A stretch of DNA of 64,000 nt from Saururus chinensis (GCA_035235625.1 CP141140.1:59725152-59789151); one strand, 5' to 3'. Counted from the first letter of the stretch, positions 11,764 to 24,790 are shown. Notes: generated from the sequence alone by a model not told the origin. Numbers and translations: made by a program.

Positions 11764-12291
11764 TCAAAATCTTACTCCTCCATCAAAGCCTAGATTAAAG
11801 TTAGGCCGTCCTAGTGAAGCTTGTACTTCTTTGTCTTTCGTTTGAGCTTCTAAAATACGTTCAACAAATTCTGATTTTACCCCTAGATTGGCCATAAAGG
11901 AGTTTTTGTTCTCTGATGGTAACCCAGGTTGGAAATTTATCATCTCTTCCATCAATTTCCATTTTTGTGCCAACATTAGAGCAATTCTTCCTTCGGCCTT
12001 ACGACTCAAAGCGTCAGCTACCACATTTGCTTTTCCTGGGTGGTAATGAATAGAAAAATCATAGTCTTTAATATACTCGATCCATCGCCTTTGTCTCATA
12101 TTGAGCTCACTTTGAGAAAATATATACTTTAGGCTTTGATGGTCTGTAAAAACTTCAAACTTTTCTCCATACAAATAATGCCTCCAGATTTTTAGTGCAA
12201 ACACTACTGCCGCCAGTTCCAAATTGTGAGTGGAGTAATTCTCTTCGTACTTCTTTAGTTGTCTTGAAGCGTAAGCTATTACTTTTCCATG
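11764..12291 (-). pseudogene. Ty3 RNase H domain
   Basis: Continues in frame after the stop at 12292-12294 with [18 protein letters not shown], then [30 protein letters not shown] and [17 protein letters not shown]. This is a typical Ty3 RNase H, which removes the RNA template during reverse transcription. The separating stop is ATG TAA CAT where relatives have a Gln codon. After GGVRF a further stop and two more (TACTAAGAT, TGGTAAAAT) interrupt the linker to integrase. Confidence 0.9.
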
Positions 12292-14991
12292 TTACATTAG
12301 TACGCATCCAAGACCAATTTTAGAAGCGTCACTATATATGACGAATCCTCCGTTGCCAGAAGGTAAAGCTAAAACCGGGGCTATAGTCAGTTTTTCTTTT
12401 AATTTTTGAAATCCATTCTCACATTCTTCACTCCATATAAACTTTATCCCTTTTCTGGTTAACTTTGTTAAGGGCAAAGCTATACTTGAAAATCCTTGAA
12501 TGAATCTTCGGTAGTAACTAGCAAGACCTAGGAAACTTCTAATCTCTGTAACTGTCTTGGGTCTATCCCATTTCATTATTGCTTCAATCTTGGTTGGGTC
12601 TACTAACACTCCATCTTTTGAAATAATATGACCCAGAAAAGCAATCTTTTCTAGCCAAAACTCGCACTTACTCAGCTTAGCATATAATTGATGATTTCTT
12701 AAAGTTTGTAGAATTATTCGTAAGTGCTCTCGGTGCTCTTCTTGACTAGTAGAATAGACTAAAATGTCATCAACAAAAACAATGACAAATTTATCCAAAT
12801 ATGCTCGAAAAACTCGATTCATTAAGTCCATAAAGGCTGCGGGAGCGTTTGTCAATCCAAATGGCATCACTAGGAATTCATAGTGACCATAATGAGTACG
12901 AAACGCTGTCTTTGAAATATCCCCGTCTCGTATTCTCAGCTGATGATACCCTGATCTTAAATCTATTTTTGAAAATACTTTAGCTTCTTGTAACTGATCA
13001 AACAAATCATCAATCCGGGGTAGTGGATATTTATTCTTTATGGTTACAGCGTTAAGCATTCGGTAATCTATACATAATCTCATAGAGCCATCCTTCTTTT
13101 TCACGAACAGAACTGGAGCTCCCCAAGGTGAAACACTTGGTCGAACAAATCCTTTATCAAGTAACTCTTGAAATTGACTTTTTAATTCCTTTAATTCTGT
13201 AGGGGCCATACGGTAGGGTGCCTTAGAGATAGGGCCCGTTCCAGGTAATAAGTCAATGTTAAAGTCTGTTTCCCTTTTTGGTGGTAACCCAGGAATATCA
13301 ACAGGGAATACGTCAGGAAAATCCTTCACCACATCAATATCTTTTAACTTAGAGGCTAGAGGTTCCTCAGATATCATACTGACAAGATACGTCTGACATC
13401 CTTTAGATATTAATCGTTGAGCCTTAATAGCAGAGATAACCGGTGTCCCAGTAAATTCTTGCTTTCTGTAGAAAGTAACATCTCTCTCTCCTTTCTTATG
13501 AAACATAACTCTTTTTCTCTTACAGTCTACTAAGGCCTCATTTTCAGCTAGCCAATCCATTCCCAGAATGACATCAAAATCTGTCATACTTAGAAGGATA
13601 AGGTTAACTTCCGATTTTTTGTTATCCAAGGACACAGATACATTTTGTAAAAACTCTTGTGCTAGAAGAGTTTTTCCCATAGGAGTTGATACTTCTAGTG
13701 TATATCCTAATTCCAAAATTTGACAGCTAGTTCTTAGCGCAAAATCATAAGATACAAAAGAATGCATTGATCCTGGATCTACCAAAACTTTAGCAAACTT
13801 ATCCAAGATCAAAAGTGTACCTTGTATAACTCCATTTGACGTTTGTGCTTCTTCTGCTAAAATGGCAAAAACTCGTCCTTGGGCCTTGGGTTTCTGCTCG
13901 GTCTTGATCTCTTCTTGGTGTTTCTTTTTTGGGCATCCCTTAATCTTGTGTCCTAATTCGCCACAAGAAAAGCATCGTCCTTCAGCCTCATGATTCTTCA
14001 TTTTTGGGCAATTATTTATCCGATGCCCTAACTCACCACAAGCAAAGCGGTGTCCTTCAACATAGAAACAAACTCCAGGTGGATGGATCCGGTAACATTT
14101 AGAACGCTTTTCCAATTTCTTCTCTTTCAGAATTTGTGTTTGCATTCCAGCAGGCTTTTGAAATTTAGCATTACTATTCTGGGTGGGAGACATAAATTTC
14201 CTCTTCCTATCATCAGTCTTGGAGTTGCTATTTTGCCCACGATCTTTACGTTCTACAAGGAATTCTTGGTATTCTTGTTCCATTAAAGAAGCCAATTCCA
14301 CTGCCTTTGCAAAAGTAGTAGGTTGAAAACCTACTATTCTACCACGGAGTCCACTATTTAATCCTCTAACAAACTTTCGAGCTTTCTTTAATTCCGTAAG
14401 ACAGAAATCAGGAGCAAAAAGTTGTAACTGCACAAACTTGTTTTCGTATTGAATGACTGTCATATTCCCTTGCTGAAGATCCAAAAATTCTTTTTCTTTC
14501 TTATCCTGAATATGAGGAGGGAAATACTTGTCATATAATACCTTTTTAAATTCTTCCCACTTAATATTTTCCTTATTAGGAAAGAAGTTTCTCTCTGCTA
14601 TAGGCCACCAGAAGGCCGCTTCTCCCATCAAAGAGAAAGTGGCCACATCCACTTTCCTGTCTTTTGGCACTTTCATTGCTTTAAAGATTCTTTCTACTTC
14701 AAAAATCCATTTCTCAGCTGCCTCTGGACCTTCCTCTCCTGTGAACGTTGGAGCAATCTTCTTAAATCGTTCTAAGAAATTATCCTTTTCACTCCGACCA
14801 ATCTCAACCGATTCTAAAGAGTTCCTCTCATGGTTAGGACTAGGCTGAAATCCTTGAGTTTGCATATGCTGGGTCATCCTTTGAATCATTAAATCGAAGA
14901 AATTTTCCATATGGTTGTCTGCTATTGTTGTACCATGGTTTGCAGTTTCCGCTTGGGGAGAATCATCAGCTAGATGGACTTCAGAAGTCAT
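12292..14991 (-). pseudogene. Ty3 gag-protease-reverse transcriptase frame
   Basis: An 899-codon open frame. Gag comes first (retrotransposon gag pattern around [14 protein letters not shown]), then two zinc knuckles at about residues 310-355. The second ([14 protein letters not shown]) is intact; the first has Arg where the first Cys should be. Protease lies near residue 405, where [11 protein letters not shown] replaces the usual D-S-G active site, so Ser is Pro and activity is doubtful. Reverse transcriptase spans about residues 600-790, with [14 protein letters not shown] and the catalytic FVDDILVYS near residue 740. The frame ends in early RNase H ([14 protein letters not shown]) at a premature TAA. 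The start is the first ATG, about 320 nt after the 5' LTR. Confidence 0.92.
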
Positions 14992-15307
14992 TTTTGATTG
15001 CTAGTAGATTGTAATAACCTTGGATTCACAAAAAGATGATTTAAAAGACAAAGGCTACTTATAAATATTTTCTAGCACATATGTATAAACATGTATATAA
15101 CAGAAGTACTTCAGTTCAAAATACATGACTACATCATCACAAAATACTTAGTTACATAATTTAAAGTAAAAGCGAAAACCATCATAAAACAACTTATTGG
15201 ATAAAAACAACATACTTTTTACAAACGTAATATCAATTAAATCACATAAAACAAAATATTAATTGTCTATATGACCGATTCAATCTACTGCTCTAGGACA
15301 GTAAAAC

Positions 15308-15324
15308 CTTGGGTTCCGATACCA
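15308..15324 (-). other. primer binding site (initiator Met tRNA)
   Basis: Two bases inside the 5' LTR the minus strand reads TGGTATCGGAACCCAAGG. It closely resembles the TGGTATCAGAGC-type site complementary to the 3' end of initiator Met tRNA used by most plant Ty3 elements. Confidence 0.85.
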
Positions 15325-15326
15325 AA

Positions 15327-16839
15327 TGTAATGACCATCCATTTTAAAATAATATAAAATAATATTTAATATGTATAATTAGTATGTAATCATGTATAAC
15401 GGTCGTTAACGAGAATAGTCAAAATTTTGTATATAAAAAAAATGTTGAAGTAAGTGCACCACAAAAATTTTTATAATATATTAACAAAGTTTTATACCAT
15501 AAACATATTGTACATACCAAAGTTTACTGTACATAGAGCCAGTAGTTATACCAAATAATTATTCAGGTACATTGTACCTTTACATATCGGTCATATAACA
15601 AACACACAGCTATCATGAGTATATTCATACACAGTAGGATTATTTAAAATAAAAAAAATGCTAAACAAAATATTTTTAAAACCGATTAAAACAAATTCAC
15701 AAATTCGATGACATCCACAAGCCGCGATACCCAACGGCCTACCTCCACACTCATGGGACAACGGAGGGCACTAAGAGAAGGAGTTTCCCCATGATGCTCC
15801 ACCCTCTGCGCGCCACTAGCCGATTATTTCCTCGGCGGGCATCAAAACAGTGTACAAACCACAACACTATGTGGTGTGTACGAAATCGATATACTTAGCA
15901 AAATTGTCACATAATTCAAGAGAAAATCCATTCATCGGTTAAAAGAAGTATCGTACTCATATTTGAATCAAATACTTCAAGAAAAATTGACTCAAGTCAG
16001 TAAAGCAGTTATTTAGAATTCAAAACACCCTACCTTAACCTTGGGTAAAGGATGCGTAAATATAGAGGTCTCAGATGATGAAAATAACTCCACCATAGTG
16101 TTCAGCACGATCACTTTAGTGGAGAATGCCTTTTGAACGACTAGAATCGGACTTGAAATGACCAGAAATAGTATAAATAGGATGTGGAGAAAACGAGAAG
16201 GAAGATAAGGTTTTCACGATCTTAGAGAGGTCGGTTTAAGAACATAACCCTTCCATTGTGAAGAACACCCTCGATTTAGTAGAAAACAGTTTTTAAACGG
16301 GTTAAAACGGACGTAAAATGGCTATGGGGTGAAGAAAACTGGAAAAGGATGAAGAATTGGGGGTGAAAACCAATTTTCACCCCCCGGCCTATTTATAGGC
16401 AGTGGCACCGCCCGGAGGGCGGTGCCGCGCCGCCATTTATGGCGGCACCGCCAAAAATAGCAGCGTGAATGTGCATCAGCGCGTTTGTCACGCGACTGAA
16501 CGCGCGTCTGCGCGTTCGTTTTGTGCCGCATGCGCGCGATCGCGCGTGCACGCGGATTTTTTTTTTAAAATTTCAAAAACTTATAACTTGCGTAACTATT
16601 TACCCCGATTTTACAAGTGAGTCCGTTAATTATGTCACGCTTCTCGATGTTGTATTTTCACTCCCAACCTCCGATTTACACGATTTTTGACTCGTTATGT
16701 TCGTTTCTTCGAGCTCTACCAAAGTATTACAAAGTATTACCACATAAAAATTATTAAACTAATAAAAGAAATATTAAAAGCTTTAAAATTATATTTATTA
16801 AAGACTAACATTTTTACCGTGAATTTTTGAGTCATTACA
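15327..16839 (-). repeat. 5' LTR of the Ty3 element
   Basis: 1513 bp, TG...CA ends, next to the primer site and followed at 16840 by the CAATA duplication. Compared with the 3' LTR it lacks about 70 bp at about 15613, including half of the conserved hairpin motif region, and is otherwise collinear. Confidence 0.93.
16388..16399 (-). promoter_or_regulatory. TATA-type box of the Ty3 LTR promoter
   Basis: The minus strand reads CCTATAAATAGG inside the 5' LTR, conserved in the 3' LTR (about 5603-5614), in the orientation of the polyprotein. Transcription would start about 30 nt downstream, toward lower coordinates. Confidence 0.65.
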
Positions 16840-16844
16840 CAATA

Positions 16845-16912
16845 CCACCATCTCGGGTTCTCATCGAAGTGCACAACATGTGCCCTTTGTACAAAAGCAA
16901 ATAACGGAAGGT
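16845..16912 (-). pseudogene. host-layer fragment (probable PMD, part 2)
   Basis: Short strip between the Ty3 target duplication and LTR copy A. The minus strand continues into 4179-4491 when the Ty3 element is removed (frame EPEMVV...). A second frame here reads RAHVVHFDENPRWWY, so the true reading is uncertain. The boundary with copy A is approximate. Confidence 0.3.
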
Positions 16913-19900
16913 AAAAAAAATTAGTTAACCATCTTAGTCCAACACAACACCCACAAAATCTATAATGAAGATATTTTCAAGCCCTAAGGCTGGAACATAT
17001 CTAAAGTCATCATAGGCTATCTAAAATATGAAATAAAGTCAATTATAAGATCATCATATTACATGACTAGTCTAAAATAACCCAAACATCTAGCCCCTTC
17101 TCATTGTTCATGCCCATCCTTAAGCTCAACATGGAAATCATCCAGAGCACCTACATTACATAGCATACAACCCCAAAATATAATTATAAATAAAAGAGGG
17201 GTGAGCTTAGCTCAGTAAGGGTCCTAAAATAAAATATAAGCTAATGATAACATCATATGCATTCTTCCTATACAAGTCAATTTAAACATGCTCACATATC
17301 CATTCTCTACACCTATGCATCATGAGATATACACATTCACACCACTTGTACATCATAGGTTTATTCATAATTCATAAGACACATGCACACCTCGTGCAAT
17401 TATTTAAATTTCATGGTTCAGTCACATACTTCATGAAGCAAGTATCAATATTCATATTCACCTTACATAATCAAGTGTACCAAAACGTATTACATCCTGC
17501 ATATTCAAGTGTAATCATTCCATACACACCATGTGTAGCATAAGCATAATTATCTCTATACAAACTGTATCAATGAGCATTATAATCCATACACATGCAT
17601 AAACAATCCAGTGAATGTCTCACAATAGAGAAAACAACCCTATTTATCCTGGCCAAAGCACAATCAAACCTGCTCACCCTGGAAGTCCTAATGAGGAAGT
17701 CTGACTTCTTAGGAAGAAAAACTAGAGCAGTTTGGCAGGAATTTATACATTGATAAGCTGGTGTACACAGACAAACCAACCTGGATTCTCATGTCCAAAA
17801 AGACTCATTAATTTAACTCATTATAGCATTCTGCTCTTCTCACTTAGGGAGGAAACTCATCATCAAAGGAACACAAAACCCCATCCAATGGACATAAAAA
17901 AACCATCCAATTGAACGTAAAATTGATTTGATAAACCTCCAATGCTGCTAATCCAGAAATTTACGGTATCCAATCGATTAATCACGGTTAAACACAAATA
18001 ATCTTCGCTTGTAAGTCATTTTCATGATGCATGTGACATGATACATACATGAACAATGTTTAACAAATGCAAACATAGGTAAACATATTCAAATTAGTCT
18101 TAATATGTATGAAACATGGTCCATTTGTGACAAATAAAATTATATAAGCATGAGTAGAAAATACATACATGGCCATGTTCATATTTGAGCAAAATTGTGT
18201 GGAATATGTTTCATATATAATTAATGTGACATGTGAAAGTATTCATAATTTATCATAGTTATAATCTACTAGAATTATGGAGTAAATATGAAGAGATCAT
18301 CAAAAACCCACTTAAAATTATGCATATACTCATTTATCCTATACTAGTTTAAGTAGATGTTTTAGCATAACCACAACATGTAGCTTGTACATTTTAGAAA
18401 AAAATAACCAATAAACTTCAATCAACGTAAAAATTTATAGAGACCTACATCATAGGTGTCACGCCTCGGTATATGTCACTTCTTACCCGAACCAGGTCCA
18501 AGGAGGAGGCGATACGTGATGCGATGAAGTAAAGTGGAATTAGCTCAATAAGGGTTTTGAAATAAAATATAAACTCATGAAAACACTGCATGTATTCTCA
18601 ATATAAACATGCATCATATATCCATTCTCTAAACCTGTGCATCATTAAATAAATCACATTCCATATACATATTCATGCCACCTATGCATTATGATATAAA
18701 TCACATTCCATAAACATACATTCATGCCACCTATACATTATGATATAAATCACATTTCATACACACATATTCATGCCACCTGCATATCATAGGTTCATCC
18801 ATTATTCATAACATATATACACGTCATGTGTAATCATATGAATTTCATTATAACATTCACATCCTGCATGAATCATGTATCAATATTCACATCCTTTATA
18901 ATCATGTCTCAATATACACATTCACTGTGCATAATTAATTATATCAAATCAAATTCCATCCTGCATGCTCAAGTAGAACCATGACATACATACCATGTGT
19001 AACATAAGTATCATTGTTCCTAAACAACATGTGTCAATGAGTATTATATTCTATACACATGTATATACTATCAAGTGAATGTCTCATAATTGAGAAAATA
19101 ATTCTACTGAATTTGGCCAAAGCACAAGTGGACCCGCTCACTCAAGATAATCCCTTGTAGGGAAGGTCTAAATTCCTAAAAAGAAAAACTACAGCGGTTT
19201 TTGTAAGATCCCTAACTAGGAAAATACTCTCTGCTCATCCAAGACAATCCCTTGCGGGGAATATTTGAATTCCTAAAAAAGAAAACTAGCAATTTGGGTA
19301 AGCCCCTAACTAGGAAATATCCCCTGGTAAGCTGATGTGCATAGACATATCAACCTAAATTCTTAGGGTCCAAATAACACATCAGTTGCAATTCATATAG
19401 CAAATTCACTCTTCTTAACTTAGGGAGGCAACCCATCCTCAAAGGGACATAAAACCAAAATCATGTTTTTTCGAACGTAAAACCAATCGATAAACCTCGG
19501 AGCAGCTGATCCGAAAACCAATGACATCCAACTGCATCCAATTGATTAATTACGACTAAACACAAGAAATCACGCTTATAAAGCATTTTTATAATGCATG
19601 CAACATGATGCATATGTTAGTAAAGTTTGATGAGTGTAAGCATGAATAAACATACTCTAATCAGTCCATATGTGCATGTAACATGGTCTATTTGTGACAA
19701 ATAAAATTATATAAGCATAAGCAAAAATATACTTACATGGTAGTGTTCATACTTAAACAAAGTATGTATAACATTATTCGCCTATAATCAACATGACATG
19801 TACAAGTATCCATAATTCATCATGTTCATAACCTACTAGAATCCTAGAGTAAATGCAAAGAAATTATCATAATACAGATTTAAAACAAATAGAACATCAT

Positions 19901-20857
19901 GCTAAACCTAAACAAATATAGTCATCATCAAGCTTAAGATAAATCATAATTCAAAGAAAGTTCACTAGCAATTAAGGTGACATTTATAGTTAATCATAAC
20001 TCATCATAGTCATAAAGAATTAGAATTATGAGAAAATAACAAAAAATGGTAAAAAAATCCACAAAAAATGGCCTTTTGCACCAAACTCCCATTTGGCCGT
20101 TCAATTGGCCTGTTAACCCGTTTGAACACCTATAACAGTCCACTTTTTTTGTTCGTCTTCAACCTCTTGAAATTTAAACCAAAAACATTCTAAAATTCTA
20201 TATAAATTTAAAAATCTTCATAAAACATTATAAAATTATCATTTAAGCCTAGAACATGATGGATTTAATCATTTTCATGCTTAATCATATGAAACTAATC
20301 ATAAATCACATGTTTTTAACAAAGCACTATTAAACATCAAAATGAAGCAAGAACTCAAATACACCTGTAATCATGCATTCCAATGAAGAAAAACTAAAAG
20401 TAAAAAACCTTTACCTCTAACAAGCCTTTGAATCTTTTGAACGATCCTCAACTTTAAGAAATTCTACCCAAAAGCTAGGGCTTTTAGTAAAACCTAATTA
20501 AAATTAGCTAATAGACTCAAATCAACTTGGAAAATAATAGATCTTAGGCATCCTTCGATTAAAAATGAAAATCACCTAATTAGGGTTCTAAATTGAAATT
20601 AAAAACTAGATTTTGATGGAAGAAAATCAAGAATCAAGATAGGAGAAATGAAAATAGAGGTGAATAAGACCAAAATCAAAATATTATGGGTGATTAAGGG
20701 AAGAAAACTCATCTGAATCAAAGTTTCTCCTTTGGGAAATAGGGGTAGAGCAAGCCTCCCTCCTTAACACAACCCTTCCCCATTTGGCAAACGGCTAGGT
20801 TTTTATTTATAGAGTAAGTGTTTTGGGTTGGGAATATGAACTCTTGGGTTAAAAAAT

Positions 20858-22958
20858 TGTCACATCCCGAGATTTCATAAAATATATAAAGAGTTAAAAA
20901 GTAAAATCAGAGCTTGCTTGGGTCGCAACCTAGAAACATAGAACCATAAACGTAACATGAAATATTTTATTCCCTAGGAAATATACTGTCTGTGTACAAA
21001 CACATAAGTAAAGATATAAACAAGTCTTCTCAAACCAAAAAAATATAAAAATATACTTAGAAAACTACTGGTGTGATCGTAGACTTTGTGGTCACCAGCT
21101 GAAGCTCCCAAAAAGTATCTTTACTGCTTTCTTCTACACCGGTCTATTCCACACCGGGCCCTGCAAGGTTTGGGGGGGGTGAGTATTTTAAAATACTCAG
21201 TAGGAGTACTTATCCTATTAGACATAAATATAACATCTGGTAGTTTGTAAATCACAAAATCGAGTAAATAGACAATACTTTTCGAAAAAGCTGTAAGGGT
21301 GTGCCTCTCACCCAAAAACTTCCTTAGGGCTTCTTCCTATGTATCGAAGATGCTTATAAGATTTGTATTATTATATAAAGAATTTGTTGCGGGTACAAAG
21401 CAGCGGCCTCCTACTCCTCTACAGATTTTTTGTAAAACACTCTATGCTTGTAGAGGGAAGAGCGACCCGTGATCATGGGGCACCGGGATCTAGAGAGCAG
21501 AGAGTTTTCCCATGATAATCTCTACCCTAACGCGCGTAGCCTTGATAGTTGCCCTTTGTTAGGGGCAAATCAGGGATCTTGCCCTTTGTTAGGGGCTCAC
21601 CAGGCTAATGTGCGTACTGTGTATCCAATTCCAAACCGGATTTACCTGTGTACTCTCAATTATAGAACTATATCGATACGTCTACCAATTTGAGTTCCAA
21701 ACAATTAAATCTCTTATATGCACGACTCAAACATGAATTTAATTCTCTTTTTCTTCTTATACAAAGATCAATCTAGCATCGCCTTTACAAGTCATGGTCG
21801 TGTTACTAACAACGATTATAAAGGTAGGGTTAGTCGCTCGTTCCAACGAGACAGTTACCCCTTCTCTATCTCATTTTAGTAACTCGGTGGTCATGATTGT
21901 ACGTATTTTCTAAAATTATTTTGATAGAGCAACAATTCCATAAAAACCATCTTTCAATCTTACCATATTTAAAATAATCGCAAGGCTAGATTTTCTTTAT
22001 ATCACATATAACACAAAGCATAATTCATAATTAAATTCAAAAGATAAACACTTAATGAATCAAGTATACGAGGCAATTCTCAAACATACACGGAAATTAA
22101 CTAGAAATATTCATATAAATTTTCAAAGACAACCAATGTAAGTATTTATATGAATATTCTAAGTAGTCCAAAATTAAATAGAAGATTTTAGGGCTTTAAA
22201 AATCTCAAAATAGAAAAATAACCTCGCCATGATGTCCAACATGCTCGATTTTGGTAGAAACGCCTCTGAAACGACTCAAATGCGACTTAAAATGAGTAAG
22301 AAATGAAGGAAAGAAGTTTGGAATGAACTGAGAAACTTACAATATTAATAAGAGAGTAGAAGTGACGTGCGTCTAACACGTGTCAGACATGTGTCACACG
22401 TTAGACGTCACTGACATGCGTCAGATTTCTGATGCTTATTTTATATTTTATTTAAAAAACTTAAAAACCTTATATCTTCTTATCCCGATATCGAAATTAT
22501 GCGTTCTTTGTACCGATGGACTCGTAGAAGTTTGGAATGAACTGAGAAACTTGCAATATTAATAAGAGAGTAGAAGTGACGTGCGTCTAACACATGTCAG
22601 ACATGTGTCACGCGTTAGACGTCACTGACATGCGTCAAATTTCTGATGCTTATTTTATATTTTATTTAAAAAACTTAAAAACCTTATATCTTCTTATCCC
22701 GATATCGGAATTATGCGTTCTTTGTACCGATGGACTCGTATTAACAAGCCCTTTGAAACTAGACCAAAGTTGGATAGGTTATCTCACATTTTTAAATTGG
22801 GTCCCACCCATACAACACGTTTCTTGAGGTCATAACCTTTCATCCCGACCTCCGTTTCCCATGTTCTTGGGTTCGTTACGCTCGTCTCACCAAACTCTAT
22901 TTAATATACTTAACATAAAAAAATGATGATAATTATTTAAAAACTTATGGATGTTACA
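20858..22958 (-). mobile_element. 2.1 kb solo-LTR-like element nested in B
   Basis: TGTCACATCCCGAG start and GGATGTTACA end, flanked by AAAAT at 20853-20857 and 22959-22963. Non-coding. It shares the CTGCAAGGTTTGG...GTGAGTATTTTAAAATACTCAGTAGG motif (21171-21205) with the Ty3 LTR and the phrase CCCATGATAATCTC, so it is probably an LTR of a related chromovirus. Sense minus by that motif. Contains a 2 x 214-bp tandem duplication. Confidence 0.8.
22313..22740. repeat. 2 x 214-bp tandem duplication
   Basis: Unit one is 22313-22526 and unit two 22527-22740. They differ at about five positions (for example AACACGTGTC versus AACACATGTC). Each carries a GACGTGCGTCTAAC...GTTAGACGTCAC inverted arrangement. 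Confidence 0.95.
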
Positions 22959-24203
22959 AAAATAGGGTTAAACGCCTTAAATAGCTAATTAAGGGTATTT
23001 TTAGCGCAAAAATTAATTTAATCACACCCAAACCCACTTAAACAAAACACTAGAAGGTTGGAAGTTAAAATGGGTCAAATGCCGTCCAACATGAATGTGG
23101 GGTCTGTTCCTTCAATTAATGAAAAATTAGGTAAAATTATCATTAAATTGGTAAAAATTAGGTAAATCAAGTTTGATACTAAAAATCTTAAAAAATTAAA
23201 TTAAACCTTAATAAAGTCATAATTAACTAACCCGTAACCCAAAAATTAGATCAATTAAACCAACAAAAATTCACACAATTAAGAGAGAATTAAGAGATCT
23301 TACAATAGGTTTAATTAACATATAAACCTAAAATAAAACCTCACAAAACCGAACAGAAATTCTTCTAAAAATCAATAAAAATTACTAACACTTCATGAAA
23401 CTTCGTATAATCATTACCCAAACCTAAAATATGATAGATCTAACATTTTTCATGCTTAAACATACAAAAACAACCATAAATCACATATTTTTAATAAAAC
23501 ACCATTACACATCAATATAAATCAATTGTTCAAAGAAACTCACAATGATGATATTTCTGTAACAACCTGTCTTCCGGTTATGCTTAACCCAGGGGGAGTT
23601 AAGGGTAATTTGATAATTTGATATAAGGGTTATGGGGTTTCATTAGGTAAAATCCCTGTATCTGGGTAGAGCTTGAAGTAACGAACACAACGCACCCATG
23701 AACACTCAAAATGGAGGTCGGGAACGAAAGTTACAACCTCGGGAAGCGTGCCACATGGACGGGACCCACTTTAAAAGTGCAAGATAATCTACCCATGTGG
23801 GGTCTAGTTTTGAAGGGCTCGTTGATACGAGTCCATCGGTATCAAGATCGTGCAATTCCGACTTCGGGATAAAAAGTTATCGCATTTTGAAGTTGGAATT
23901 GTATTTGAATGAAATAATAATAAAATATTCATGAAAAGACGAAATAGCTGACATCATTGAGCCGAGCCAAGCCAGAAAAGGAGCCACGCCGCCACGCCGT
24001 GAAACCGGTGCGCGATCACAGTCGTCGCGCAATGCGGGTCCTGCGCGATCGCACGTCGGACGCGCTGCGCGCCACGCGCAGCGCGTTAACACACGCGCGT
24101 TATGTGTGCCACCTCAAATGGCCGCCCATTTATGTTTTGCCATGTGGCGCAAGCACGTGCGTGCATCTTTTCTCTTCTCCTGTACGCTCACACGCCAGTT
24201 TCC

Positions 24204-24212
24204 TATAAATAG
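24204..24212 (+). promoter_or_regulatory. TATA box of the 23558 LTR-like element
   Basis: TATAAATAG, about 650 bp into the element. The GC-rich stretch lies upstream of it and the repeated R/U5-like region downstream, as in an LTR promoter. Confidence 0.5.
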
Positions 24213-24354
24213 CTCATTTCGTTCATTTTTCAAGAGGAGTTTCTGGAGTCATTCTACTTCCGTTTTCTTCCATTCAAAATGCGTTCCTAGCTAAATCGAG
24301 AGTGTTCTACACAATAGATGCATCAATTCTTCGAGTTAGCAACCCTATATAGGG

Positions 24355-24790
24355 GAAACGTCCCGGGCCAAGGGGAAGTTACGTCCGCCGCCTACGGGCG
24401 CAAAAAGGGTAAAATATCTCTGGGCAAGGGGAAATTCTCCCACGTTTTCTCATCTTCTGTTCTTCGTTTCTTACTCATTTTAAGTCCGATTAGAGTCATT
24501 CAAGAAGCCTTCCTAGCTAATTCGAGGGTGAGCAACGCAATGGAAGCATCCACTCCTTGAATTATCAATGTTATGTGAGAGAAATATCCCAAGGGTAAGG
24601 GGAGGTTCTGCCCGTTGCCTACGAGCACAGGAAGGGAAAAGTGTCTTCGGAAAAGGGGAGGTTCTGTCCGCTGCCTACGGGCGCTGTGAGGGTAAAGTGT
24701 CTCCGGGTAAGGGGAGGTTCTGTTTTCCGTCTACGGACGCAAGAAGGGTAAAGTATTCCGAAGTTACAAGAGGTTCTGGCTGCAGTCTCT
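24355..24790. repeat. degenerate tandem repeat, about 60-bp unit
   Basis: Repeated AAGGGGAGGTTCTGYCCGYTGCCTACGGGCGC...AGGGTAAAGTGTCTCCGGGT-type units, about five to six copies. Two longer flanking segments (TCATTCTACTTCCG...CCTAGCTAAATCGAG and GTCATTCAAGAAGCC...CCTAGCTAATTCGAG) are also duplicated. Confidence 0.8.

Larger units (their letters stand above)
4492..16839 (-). mobile_element. Ty3/gypsy chromovirus (Tekay/Del-like), complete but defective, with nested insertion
   Basis: Both LTRs are present (4492-6078 and 15327-16839) with TG...CA ends, and CAATA is duplicated at 4487-4491 and 16840-16844. Inside, on the minus strand and in element order, are a primer binding site, gag with zinc knuckles, protease, reverse transcriptase, RNase H, integrase, a C-terminal chromodomain and a purine-rich tract. 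The gene order RT-RNaseH-integrase defines Ty3, and the chromodomain defines a chromovirus. The Tekay/Del assignment rests on the chromodomain region and is inference. Without the 4.3 kb F1a insertion the element is about 8 kb. Stops, a frameshift and damaged catalytic residues make it non-autonomous. Confidence 0.93.
18457..23304 (-). mobile_element. LTR-like copy B (family F2), nested in A
   Basis: Plus-strand start TGTCACGCCTCGG, end GAGATCTTACA, flanked by ATAGG at 18452-18456 and 23305-23309. Its net length is about 2.7 kb after removing the 20858-22958 insertion, which fits a solo LTR. Sense is minus by shared landmarks and by TATA-like CTCTATAAATA on the minus strand near 20803-20813. 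Compared with C it lacks about 300 bp after the first 90 bp. A 57-bp CCACCTATGCATTATGATAT-type repeat occurs three times at 18655-18785. No protein domain found. Confidence 0.8.

Noticed and set aside
18457-23304. B as a complete small retroelement (LARD or TRIM) with its own LTR pair
   Set aside because: No internal direct terminal repeat, primer site or polypurine tract was found, and the target duplication flanks a single LTR-like unit. A solo LTR is simpler, although not proven.
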